Source of the DNA: Salinarimonas sp051117315
GTDB taxonomy: Bacteria; Pseudomonadota; Alphaproteobacteria; Rhizobiales; Beijerinckiaceae
Reading direction: 5' to 3'
Assembly (NCBI GenBank): GCA_051117315.1
Contig: JBNPEA010000113.1
Span: 1-16,660, forward strand
DNA length: 16,660 bases
A program made the position numbers and the translations under genes. The notes beneath the pieces were generated by a model. It was given only the letters and a program-made list of their open reading frames with translations, searched no databases and had not been told where the DNA came from. Below, in pieces: positions 8,797-15,102 of this stretch; positions within the stretch are counted from its first letter, which is position 1; each line of letters begins with the position of its first letter.

Positions 8797-8970
8797 GAGG
8801 GGCGGCTCCTTCGGCCGGCTCGATAGCCCGAACCCGCGCGCCGAACAACGACGAAGCGCGCGCATGGCGCGTGATCGCGGCCTTTGCGGAAATCGTGCGG
8901 CGGCATCGAACCTGTTTCGCGCGGGCCCCGACGAAGAAGCATCCACCTCGAACCCGGAAGGATGCTCCCC
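8797..8970. promoter_or_regulatory. Divergent promoter region, epimerase / curli-like genes
   Basis: 174 bases separate the epimerase start from the first curlin start, so both promoters should be here. A GC-only inverted repeat (8835-8841 with 8856-8862, 14-base loop) is present but low in complexity. No clear -35/-10 pair or CsgD-type site was recognised. The curlin Shine-Dalgarno GGAAGGA is at 8956-8962. Confidence 0.5.
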
Positions 8971-9402
8971 ATGAAGACCCGCACCCTCACCCTCGCCGCC
9001 GCCCTCTCCCTCTCCCTCGGGGCCGTGCTGCCGGCGCACGCGAACGAGTTCTTCGTCAACCAGCTCGGATTCGGCAACGCCGTCGGCGGGGTGCAGAGCG
9101 GCACCGGCAACGTCGTCGGGACGCACCAGGAGGGCCTCTTCAACGGCGCGACCGCCAGGCAGAACGGCCATGGCAATGTCGGCGCCGTGGGCCAGATCGG
9201 CGTGCTCAACGACGCCGACCTCGACCAGGCCGGAATCCACAACGCCGCCGGCGTGGCGCAGTTCGGCGCGAATCACCAGGCGGTGATGAGCCAGGACGGC
9301 GCCGGCAACGTCGCCGCTGCGGTCCAGGTCGGCGACGGCTGCTCCGGCGGCGTCAACCAGCACGGCGCCGGCAACGTCGCCGCCATCGTGCAGGCCTGCT
9401 GA
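8971..9402 (+). CDS. Curlin repeat protein (CsgA/CsgB-like amyloid subunit)
   Basis: Secreted 143-residue curlin-type protein. The signal peptide spans 1-24 (MKTRTLTL..., AHA before Asn25). The rest is one repeat array: glutamines at 31, 42, 53, 64, 75, 86, 97, 108, 119, 130 and 141, an exact 11-residue spacing. Every complete unit has Gly at +2, and 8 of 10 have Asn at +5 (QxGxxN). This is the half-repeat of curlins, whose strand-turn-strand units stack into an amyloid beta-solenoid. Two cysteines occur: Cys124 replaces the ladder Asn in unit 9, and Cys143 is the last residue. The start at 8971 has GGAAGGA about 8 bases upstream; ATG at 8962 would add three residues. csgH-like and a second curlin follow. 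Whether this is the major subunit (CsgA) or nucleator (CsgB) cannot be decided by eye. Confidence 0.9.
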   Translation: MKTRTLTLAAALSLSLGAVLPAHANEFFVNQLGFGNAVGGVQSGTGNVVGTHQEGLFNGATARQNGHGNVGAVGQIGVLNDADLDQAGIHNAAGVAQFGANHQAVMSQDGAGNVAAAVQVGDGCSGGVNQHGAGNVAAIVQAC

Positions 9403-9415
9403 GGCGCATCGTCCT

Positions 9416-9440
9416 GCCGCGGCGGATCGACCGCCGCGGC
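9416..9440 (+). other. Perfect hairpin between first curlin and csgH
   Basis: Inverted repeat with a 10-bp perfect stem, GCCGCGGCGG (9416-9425) and CCGCCGCGGC (9431-9440), around a 5-base loop ATCGA. It starts 14 bases after the curlin stop and ends 21 bases before the csgH start. There is no T tract, so it is more likely an attenuator, partial terminator or RNA-stabilising structure that would raise curlin over csgH message than a full terminator. GC-rich background makes chance stems commoner, but a perfect 10-bp stem in a 59-base gap is notable. Confidence 0.5.
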
Positions 9441-9461
9441 TCCCGACCCGGAGACGCCGCC

Positions 9462-9848
9462 ATGACCCGACGCCCGACCTCACGTCTCGCCGCGGCGCTC
9501 GCGCTCGCACCGCTCGGCACCGTCCTCGCCCTCGCCGGTCCCGGCGACGCGCGGGCGCAGCCGGAGATCGCCTGCGAGATCGCCTTCGAGCGCGCGGTCG
9601 GCGGCGTCGCCGTCGTCCCGATCGTGCACGCAGCGCGCGCCGCCGCCGGCACCTATCGCCTGCGGCTCACCCGAATCGGCCCGGGCGGGCGCAGCCGCCT
9701 CTCGCAGGGCGGGTCGTTCGCCGCCACGCCCGGCGAGGCCACGCGCCTCTCCCGCGCCGTCCTCGACGGCAACGGCACGCTCGACGTGGTGCTCGAGATC
9801 GACGTCGACGGCGAGACCCTCGCCTGCGACGCCCGCCATTCCCTCTGA
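9462..9848 (+). CDS. csgH: CsgH-like periplasmic curli assembly / amyloid-inhibitor protein
   Basis: 128-residue exported protein resembling alphaproteobacterial CsgH, the functional counterpart of CsgC, which keeps CsgA soluble in the periplasm. A signal peptide spans about 1-32 (twin Arg-Arg at 3-4, hydrophobic core 9-26, ARA before Gln33). The mature part reads as alternating beta-strands of an Ig-like sandwich: IACEIAFER, GTYRLRLTRIGPGGRSRLSQGGSF (63-86), LDVVLEIDVDG, ETLACDARHSL. The TYRL...GGxSxxxQGGxF pattern is what I recall from CsgH. Cys38 and Cys122 lie in the first and last predicted strands and could form a disulfide. The ATG at 9462 has GGAGA with a 7-base spacer. Position between two curlin genes strongly supports the call; sequence recognition alone would be moderate. 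Confidence 0.8.
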   Translation: MTRRPTSRLAAALALAPLGTVLALAGPGDARAQPEIACEIAFERAVGGVAVVPIVHAARAAAGTYRLRLTRIGPGGRSRLSQGGSFAATPGEATRLSRAVLDGNGTLDVVLEIDVDGETLACDARHSL

Positions 9849-9850
9849 CC

Positions 9851-9882
9851 CGGAGGGTCTTCTCACTCATTCGGGCCCTCCG
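9851..9882 (+). other. Inverted repeat between csgH and second curlin
   Basis: CGGAGGG (9851-9857) pairs with CCCTCCG (9876-9882) across an 18-base, pyrimidine-rich loop, 2 bases after the csgH stop and 26 bases before the second curlin start. The stem is only 7 bp, so it is weak; its placement mirrors the stronger hairpin in the previous gap. Confidence 0.3.
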
Positions 9883-9907
9883 CGGCCCGCGACGAAGGAG
9901 CTGTTTC

Positions 9908-10333
9908 ATGAGAAACATCAAGCATTCCAGCGCTTTGCGCGCTATTGCCGCCGCCGCGACCGCGGCCGTGCTGCTCGCGGCGCCGCTCGCCACGCCCGCC
10001 ACCGCCTCCGGAACGCTCGGGGTGACGGTCACGCCCGGCACGCCCGAGGGCGATCTCGCGGTGCGCACGGGCCTCGCCCTGTTCGGCCTGGCGCAGGGCG
10101 CCAGCGGGTCCGCGCAGGTCGGTCAGCACGGGAACGGCAACGCCGCCGGAATCCTGCAGGGCGGCGGCGGCAACCTCGGCGTCGTCCATCAGCAGGGCAA
10201 CGGCCACACCGGCACGCTCGAGCAGAGCGGCGGCGGCAACGCCCACGGGCTCTTCCAGTTCGGGGAGGGTGCGCAGGGCCACGTCCAGCAGAGCGGCGGC
10301 GAAACCGGCGTCACCGTCCAGGTCGGTTTCTGA
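9908..10333 (+). CDS. Second curlin repeat protein (CsgA/CsgB-like)
   Basis: 141-residue secreted curlin-type protein. The signal peptide spans about 1-33 (MRNIKH, hydrophobic 11-28, cleavage near ATA-SG). A non-repetitive stretch at 35-70 precedes the array. The array has glutamines at 73, 84, 95, 106, 117 and 128 in 11-residue register and a final one at 138, the last unit being one residue short. Gly stands at +2 in all seven units, but Asn at +5 in only three of six. The protein ends VQVGF. Charged residues are few, as expected of an amyloid subunit, and there is no Cys. The start at 9908 has a strong Shine-Dalgarno (GAAGGAG, 7-base spacer), the best in the locus, consistent with high expression. 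The degenerate array might suit a nucleator, but assignment as A or B is open. Confidence 0.87.
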   Translation: MRNIKHSSALRAIAAAATAAVLLAAPLATPATASGTLGVTVTPGTPEGDLAVRTGLALFGLAQGASGSAQVGQHGNGNAAGILQGGGGNLGVVHQQGNGHTGTLEQSGGGNAHGLFQFGEGAQGHVQQSGGETGVTVQVGF

Positions 10334-10674
10334 GAATATCGACTTCCGAGGAAGCCACATTCGGAGCCGTGCGGCACACCCGAAATGCCGTCTGCTGCGT
10401 TGTGACCGGATGACCGGAGATAGCCCGTGCGCAAACCGCAGGCCGAGCCGGGGCACCGCTTCGACGAGCGGTGTCCCGCCGGCATTCGTCACCCGCGCCG
10501 ACGGGCGTCACAAGTTTTCCACACCAGGGGGCGAAAGCGATGCTGCGCCTCGTAGTCGCCGTGAGTCAACCTGGACGTAACGGATGTTAGGGTGCAAATG
10601 AGAATCGAAGCGGCTCGCGTGTGCGCTCAGGCGAAGCGCCGACTGCCGGACCTGCCCTGGAGAAACGCCGAACC
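10334..10674. other. 341-base non-coding region between curli-like locus and penicillin-binding protein
   Basis: No reading frame here looks real. It holds a 12-bp-stem hairpin (10449-10478), an exact 8-base tandem repeat TGACCGGA (10403-10418), a lone DnaA-box-like TTTTCCACA (10515-10523) and presumably the promoter of the downstream gene pair. The final 20 bases contain the GGAGAA Shine-Dalgarno of the penicillin-binding protein. Confidence 0.5.
10449..10478 (+). terminator. Strong hairpin downstream of curli-like locus
   Basis: CGGGGCACCGCT (10449-10460) pairs with AGCGGTGTCCCG (10467-10478): 12 bp with one G-U pair and a 6-base loop TCGACG. It begins 115 bases after the last curlin stop. 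There is no T run, common in such GC-rich genomes, so it could be a terminator, a 3'-end stabiliser or part of a small RNA. Confidence 0.4.
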
Positions 10675-12888
10675 ATGTCCGACGCGTTCACCGCACTCGC
10701 CGCCCTCGTCGCTCTGGGCGCGCCCATCCTGGCCGGGCCGGTCGGCGTCGTCGACGCCAAGCCCGTCCTGGCGCTGCACGGCACCGAGGAGGCGGGCGCG
10801 TCCCGCTCGATCGAGATCGCCTATCGCGACGGCGAGATCGCCGGCCGCCTCGGCGTCGAGCGCACGACGGTGCGCTACGGGGATCTGCCGGACCAGTTCG
10901 TCGAGGCGCTGGTCGCGGTCGAGGACGCGAGCTTCGAGCGCCACATGGGGCTCGACCCGGCGGGGCTGGGCCGCGCCGTCTTCGGAGCGCTGGGCGGTCG
11001 CTCGGGTGCGGGCGGCGGATCGACGCTGACGCAGCAGCTCGCCAAGAACGCGCTCGTGGGTGATTCGGCGACGCTCGAGCGCAAGGTCGCGGAGGCCGTC
11101 GTCGCGGTGATGACGGAGAGCGTCGCCTCCAAGGAGGAGATCCTCGAGAGCTACGCCAACGCGGTCTACTTCGGCCGGCGCGCGGACGGCGCCGCCAACG
11201 CCGCGCGCAACTGGTTCGGCCGGGACTGGGACGCCCTGACCCTGCCCGAGCACGCGTTCCTCGCCGGCGTCCTGCGCGCGCCCTCGGGCCTCGACCCGCT
11301 GCGCAGCGCCACGCGCGCCAAGGAGCGGCGCGACCACGTGCTGGCGCGCATGGCCGAGGTCGGCTTCATCGACGAGGGCGAGCGCGACGCGGCGCAGGCG
11401 ACGCAGGTCGCCGTCGCGCCGCCGCCGCCGCCGCCCCGCGCCGGCGCCGCGCCGGACGATTCTGACTACTGGGCGCTGTCCGAGGCGCGCCGCTTCGTCG
11501 GCACCGGCTCCTATCTCGACCTGCCGCCGAACCGGCCCTTCGCGACGACGATCGACGCCGATGCCCAGGCGATGGCGCAGCGCGCGCTCGACGCCGTGCT
11601 CGAGCCGGTGAACCGGCGCCTGGCGGACGCGCCGCTGGGGCGGGTGCCCGCGCGATTCCTGGAGCGCGCCGAGACCAGCCCCGAATCGCTCTGGCTCGCA
11701 GCCGACCGGGTCGTCGCCCGCCTTCCGGACGGGCATCTGCGCGTCGTCGCCGGCCCGAGCGGCCCCATGGTCGAGCCGCGCGACCCCGCCGACACCACCG
11801 GTGCCACGGCGGCGGACGCACCCGCCCCGGCCGTTCCGGAACTCCCCCGCGGCGCGCAGCTCGGCGACGTCTTCGTCCTCCTGCCGAACGGCGAGGTGCA
11901 GGGCCGTCCGCGCGTCCAGGGCGCGCTCGTGGCGATCGACCTCACGACCGGCGAGACCATCGCCTCCGTCGGCGGCACCCGCAGCTGGGCCAGCGGCTTC
12001 GACCGCACCCGCGCGCAGCGCCAGCCGGGCTCCGCCTTCAAGCCCTTCGTCTGGCTCGCCGCCCTCGACTTCGGTGTTCGGGCCCAGGATTGGGTGCTCA
12101 ACGGGCCGATCACCGTGACTGTCGGCAACGAGGTGTGGTCGCCCGGCAACTACGACGGCGGTGGCGGTGGCTACACGCCCGTGTTCACCGCGCTCGAACG
12201 CAGCTACAATCAGGTCGCCGCGCGGCTGGCCATGCATGTCGGCATGGAGGAGGTGCGCCGCGTCGCCGTGTCCGCCAGCCTCTACCCGCCGGACGAGCGC
12301 GGCCTGCTCTTCCCCTCCGCCTCGATCGGCGCCGTGGAGACCTCGCCCTACCGCATGGCTCTGGCGATGTCGGCGCTCGACCCGCGCCGCAGCGACCTCT
12401 CGACTCCCGAGAGCCTCGATGATCTCGAGCGGATGATGCGCGGGGTCGTCCTGCGCGGCACCGCCGCGGGCGCCTTCGCCAACGGGCCGGACGGGGTGAT
12501 CGGCAAGACCGGCACCTCGCAGGAGCATCGCGACAGCTGGTTCGTCGGGCGTACCGGCGATCTGGCCTTCGCCGTCTGGATCGGCCGCGACGACGACAAC
12601 CCGCTGCCCTCGATCAACGGCCGGCGGGCCACGGGCGGGTCCTTCGCTGCACCGATCGCCGCCGCCTTCCTGCGCGAGGCCCGGGCCGCCGGCATCACCA
12701 CGGCGATGATCGACGTGCCGCTGTTCGCCCGCGAGGAGTCGCCCTACTGGCTCGAGCCGGAACCGCCCCAGCAGGAGCCCGCGCCCAGCGCCGGCGGCTG
12801 GTGGGCGGGCCGCTTCGACGGCGGACGCGGCGACCCCTATGCCGGCGCCGCGCCGGCGGAGCAATGGAGGCCGGGTTGGGCCCAATGA
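10675..12888 (+). CDS. Bifunctional class A penicillin-binding protein (GT51 transglycosylase / transpeptidase)
   Basis: Peptidoglycan synthase of 737 residues: polymerises lipid II and cross-links stem peptides in the periplasm. An N-terminal signal anchor lies at about 4-26 with almost no cytoplasmic tail. The GT51 domain (about 60-240) has catalytic Glu83 in EDASFERHMG, GGSTLTQQLAKN at 114-125, a second acidic residue near Glu140 (ERKVAEA), EILESYANAVYFG at 155-167 and the LPEHAFLAGVLRAPS segment. After a six-proline linker (249-254) comes the transpeptidase domain with Ser453 in PGSAFKPF (SxxK), Ser510-Tyr-Asn (SxN) and Lys611-Thr-Gly (KTGTS). Both active sites look intact. It resembles PBP1A/1C-type proteins without clear assignment. 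The ATG at 10675 has GGAGAA 10 bases upstream; a GTG 18 codons earlier is less likely. Its stop overlaps the next start. Confidence 0.93.
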   Translation: MSDAFTALAALVALGAPILAGPVGVVDAKPVLALHGTEEAGASRSIEIAYRDGEIAGRLGVERTTVRYGDLPDQFVEALVAVEDASFERHMGLDPAGLGRAVFGALGGRSGAGGGSTLTQQLAKNALVGDSATLERKVAEAVVAVMTESVASKEEILESYANAVYFGRRADGAANAARNWFGRDWDALTLPEHAFLAGVLRAPSGLDPLRSATRAKERRDHVLARMAEVGFIDEGERDAAQATQVAVAPPPPPPRAGAAPDDSDYWALSEARRFVGTGSYLDLPPNRPFATTIDADAQAMAQRALDAVLEPVNRRLADAPLGRVPARFLERAETSPESLWLAADRVVARLPDGHLRVVAGPSGPMVEPRDPADTTGATAADAPAPAVPELPRGAQLGDVFVLLPNGEVQGRPRVQGALVAIDLTTGETIASVGGTRSWASGFDRTRAQRQPGSAFKPFVWLAALDFGVRAQDWVLNGPITVTVGNEVWSPGNYDGGGGGYTPVFTALERSYNQVAARLAMHVGMEEVRRVAVSASLYPPDERGLLFPSASIGAVETSPYRMALAMSALDPRRSDLSTPESLDDLERMMRGVVLRGTAAGAFANGPDGVIGKTGTSQEHRDSWFVGRTGDLAFAVWIGRDDDNPLPSINGRRATGGSFAAPIAAAFLREARAAGITTAMIDVPLFAREESPYWLEPEPPQQEPAPSAGGWWAGRFDGGRGDPYAGAAPAEQWRPGWAQ

Positions 12889-14543
12889 TCGCCAAATCGT
12901 TTCCCGGTTCCTCCGGCAAGTCGTCGCGCATGCCTTCCGACAAGAACTCCAGCAAGCCCTCCCGCCTCGCCGGCGCGGCCTTGATCGTGCTCGCCCTGGG
13001 GGCGGGTCCGGGCGCCGTCCTGGCGCCGAGCGGCGCCGTCGCGCAGCAGGCCGCACCGGGCTTCGCGCCGCCCGCGCGCGCCGCCGCCCCCGCGGAGGCG
13101 CTGACGCAGTTCCTGGTCGAGGCGCATCCGATGCTCGGCGGCGCCACCTGGTCGGACGTCGTCTGGGACGGCGCGCCGGTCACCGCGCGCCTCCCCTCCG
13201 GTCATCCGCTCGCGGGCGCCGGTATCACGGATGCCGTGCGCCTGACGCCGGACCTCACGGCCACGGGCCTGGCTCTGCCGATCGGCTGGCGCGGCACGCG
13301 CCTCGCCGCGGCCAATGCCTACCTGATCGGCACACACCTCGTGCTCGAGGGCTTCACGCTCGAGAACGAGGCGGGCACGATCGGCGCCGATCTCGTCGTC
13401 CTCCCCGTCGAGGCGCTGCGGACGCTGGGCGCCGCCGCCACCGGCGCGATGCCGTCCACGTCCACCCCCGCAGACGTTGTGGTGCAGGCTCTCGCCATCG
13501 AGGTGCGTCGCAGCGTCGCCGATCCGGCGCGCGGCAGCTTCGCCTCCCGCTTCGCGGCGCAGACGCTGGTGCTCCAGGGCCTCGTCGCCCGCACGACGGT
13601 CGGGGAGCCCGAGGATGCGGGCGCCCTGCCCGCCCTCGACATCGCGGGCTTCGCGGCGCAGGGGCTCTCGGGCAGCGCCCGCTTCGCCGGTGCCGCCGAG
13701 TTCACGCTCGGCAGCCTCGCGCTCGACGGCTCTCCGCGCAGCCTGACGCAGGTGGCGCAGGCCGCCCTCGGCCTCGCCGATGCGCCCGAGGGCGATGCGG
13801 CCCGGCTGTTCTCGCTCGCCTTCGAGGATCTGCTCTTTCGCGCCCGCCGCCCGGGCGCCGAGCCGGCGATCTTCGTGGCCGAGGCGGGTGCCGCGCGCGT
13901 CAACCTCGGCTCCTCGGCCTCGCGGGCGAGCGTGACGCTGAGCGGCGCGCAGGCCTCCGCCGCCCTGCTCGCCGGCACCCCGGCGGAGGCGCATGCGCGC
14001 ACCGTCGCCGCCTCGGCCTCCGCGCAGGGCGCCGCCCGCGGCGGGCTCGAGGGCGCGCCGCATCTGAGCCTGGACCTCGATGCCGACGCGGCGCTGCGCC
14101 CCGGCCGCCTGCGGCTGCGCCTCGGCTGCCTCGCCGCGCCGGGCCTCGTCGACGCGGTGGCGTCCGTCGACCTCGACGTCGCCGAGGATGTCGATCTCTC
14201 GGATCTGGACGCGCGCGACCTCGCCCGCGCCCGGGCGCGCGAGAGGCGGTTCGCCGTCGTCGATCATGGCCTCACGGACCTGGTGGCGTCTCTCGCGGGG
14301 CGGCCCCTGTCGGAGATCGCGGGCGAGATCGCGAGCGCGGTCGTGCAGGAGCTGGCGGGGCTTCCGGCGCCGGTGGCCCGCCTGACGACGGCCCCGCTCG
14401 TCGGGGCCGTGCGCACGCTCGAGGAGGAGGGCTCGCTCTCCGCCGCATCGCCGACGGCGGCCCCGGTCCCGCTCGCCGCGGCCGGCCTGCTCGCGTCCGC
14501 CGGTGCGGCGCAGCCGGAGGATCTCGACGGCTGCGGCCGGTGA
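12885..14543 (+). CDS. Secreted protein of unknown function, coupled to the penicillin-binding protein
   Basis: 552-residue protein that I do not recognise. A basic N-terminus (1-27) and hydrophobic stretch (28-49) are followed by VAQQAA, a plausible signal peptide. An alternative start at 12930 (MPSDKNSSKPS) would shorten the basic tail by 15 residues. The body alternates short hydrophobic and polar stretches, many of the form LxLxGFxLxx (LVLEGFTLENEAG, LVLQGLVAR, LDIAGFAAQG, FTLGSLALDG), suggesting a mostly beta, repeat-like fold. A more charged segment (395-460) and a helical region (460-512) precede a low-complexity Ala-rich tail. Cys415 and Cys550 are the only cysteines. Its ATG overlaps the preceding TGA, so the two products are probably made together and this one may act with the synthase in the periplasm; that is inference. 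Confidence 0.8.
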   Translation: MIAKSFPGSSGKSSRMPSDKNSSKPSRLAGAALIVLALGAGPGAVLAPSGAVAQQAAPGFAPPARAAAPAEALTQFLVEAHPMLGGATWSDVVWDGAPVTARLPSGHPLAGAGITDAVRLTPDLTATGLALPIGWRGTRLAAANAYLIGTHLVLEGFTLENEAGTIGADLVVLPVEALRTLGAAATGAMPSTSTPADVVVQALAIEVRRSVADPARGSFASRFAAQTLVLQGLVARTTVGEPEDAGALPALDIAGFAAQGLSGSARFAGAAEFTLGSLALDGSPRSLTQVAQAALGLADAPEGDAARLFSLAFEDLLFRARRPGAEPAIFVAEAGAARVNLGSSASRASVTLSGAQASAALLAGTPAEAHARTVAASASAQGAARGGLEGAPHLSLDLDADAALRPGRLRLRLGCLAAPGLVDAVASVDLDVAEDVDLSDLDARDLARARARERRFAVVDHGLTDLVASLAGRPLSEIAGEIASAVVQELAGLPAPVARLTTAPLVGAVRTLEEEGSLSAASPTAAPVPLAAAGLLASAGAAQPEDLDGCGR

Positions 14544-14546
14544 GGC

Positions 14547-14584
14547 GTGCCGGCGGCTCCCCCTGCGGGGCCGCCCGTCGGCAC
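14547..14584. terminator. Hairpin between convergent genes
   Basis: In the 46-base gap between the convergent stops, GTGCCG (14547-14552) pairs with CGGCAC (14579-14584), with an inner CCCC/GGGG stem around CTGC and partial pairing between. It is suitably placed as a bidirectional terminator for the unknown secreted protein and the phosphatase. There is no T tract. Confidence 0.5.
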
Positions 14585-14589
14585 CTGGG

Positions 14590-15102
14590 TCAGTCCAGCG
14601 CCAGGGTGAAGGGCACGCCCTCGTAGGCGTCCGCCCCTCGGCCGATCGCCGTGATCGCGTCGACCATGCGCCCGCGCCGCCCCAGCAGGTCGTCCGCCAC
14701 GGCGACGATGCGCCGGTTTGGCGTCGCCATCGGCGAGGCGGCGCGGAGCGCTCGCGCGATCGCGGCCTCGTCGCGTTCCGGCGCCAGCGCGCAGGCGGCG
14801 GTGAAGGCGCTCGCCGTCGAGCGGCTGATCCCGGCCCAGCAATGGATCACCATCGGCGCCGCGCGATCCCAGTCCCGCACGAAGGCGAGGAAGGGCTCGA
14901 CGTGCTCGACGCCCGGCAGGACGTGCCCGTCCATCGGCTCGACGATGTCGCTCATGAACAGGGTGAGATGACGCCCCTCGGTGATCGCCGCGGGGCGCGA
15001 GAGCGGCGTCCCCACCTTGACGAGGGTGACGAGATGCGAGGCGCGCGTGGCGCAGACGGTCTCGTCGAGGCGGGAGAGCGGGCAGACGTGGAGGCTCGGC
15101 AT
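14590..15102 (-). CDS. Tyrosine-phosphatase-family protein
   Basis: 170-residue cytoplasmic protein with the cysteine-phosphatase signature HCWAGISRST: nucleophile Cys88, phosphate-binding Arg94 (CX5R), and a Ser/Thr after the Arg. Asp52 (FMSDI) is a candidate general acid. The first residues, MPSLHVCPLSRLDETV, match the usual beginning of this small Hyphomicrobiales family, so 15102 is preferred. An in-frame ATG at 15159 adds 19 atypical residues. Neither start has a recognisable Shine-Dalgarno. Substrate unknown. It is convergent with the secreted protein gene and divergent from the outer-membrane protein, sharing with it the intergenic region that carries a CtrA-like box. Confidence 0.85.
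   Translation of the reverse strand: MPSLHVCPLSRLDETVCATRASHLVTLVKVGTPLSRPAAITEGRHLTLFMSDIVEPMDGHVLPGVEHVEPFLAFVRDWDRAAPMVIHCWAGISRSTASAFTAACALAPERDEAAIARALRAASPMATPNRRIVAVADDLLGRRGRMVDAITAIGRGADAYEGVPFTLALD

Noticed and set aside
8835..8862. CGCGCGC / GCGCGCG inverted repeat in the divergent region
   Set aside because: Low-complexity GC words pair easily by chance; kept only as a note in the promoter entry.
10343..10354. Palindrome CTTCCGAGGAAG just after the last curlin
   Set aside because: Its two-base centre cannot form a stable hairpin, and a single 12-base near-palindrome is not enough to call an operator.
10515..10523. DnaA-box-like TTTTCCACA
   Set aside because: A single 9-base match with no neighbouring boxes, AT-rich unwinding region or replication genes; not an origin.
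10269..10580. 103-codon plus-strand frame and overlapping minus-strand frames after the second curlin
   Set aside because: They overlap the curlin out of frame, lack ribosome sites and family features; treated as non-coding.
10627..13056. 809-codon minus-strand open frame over the penicillin-binding protein
   Set aside because: Antisense to a gene with all catalytic motifs intact; low-complexity Arg/Gly product.
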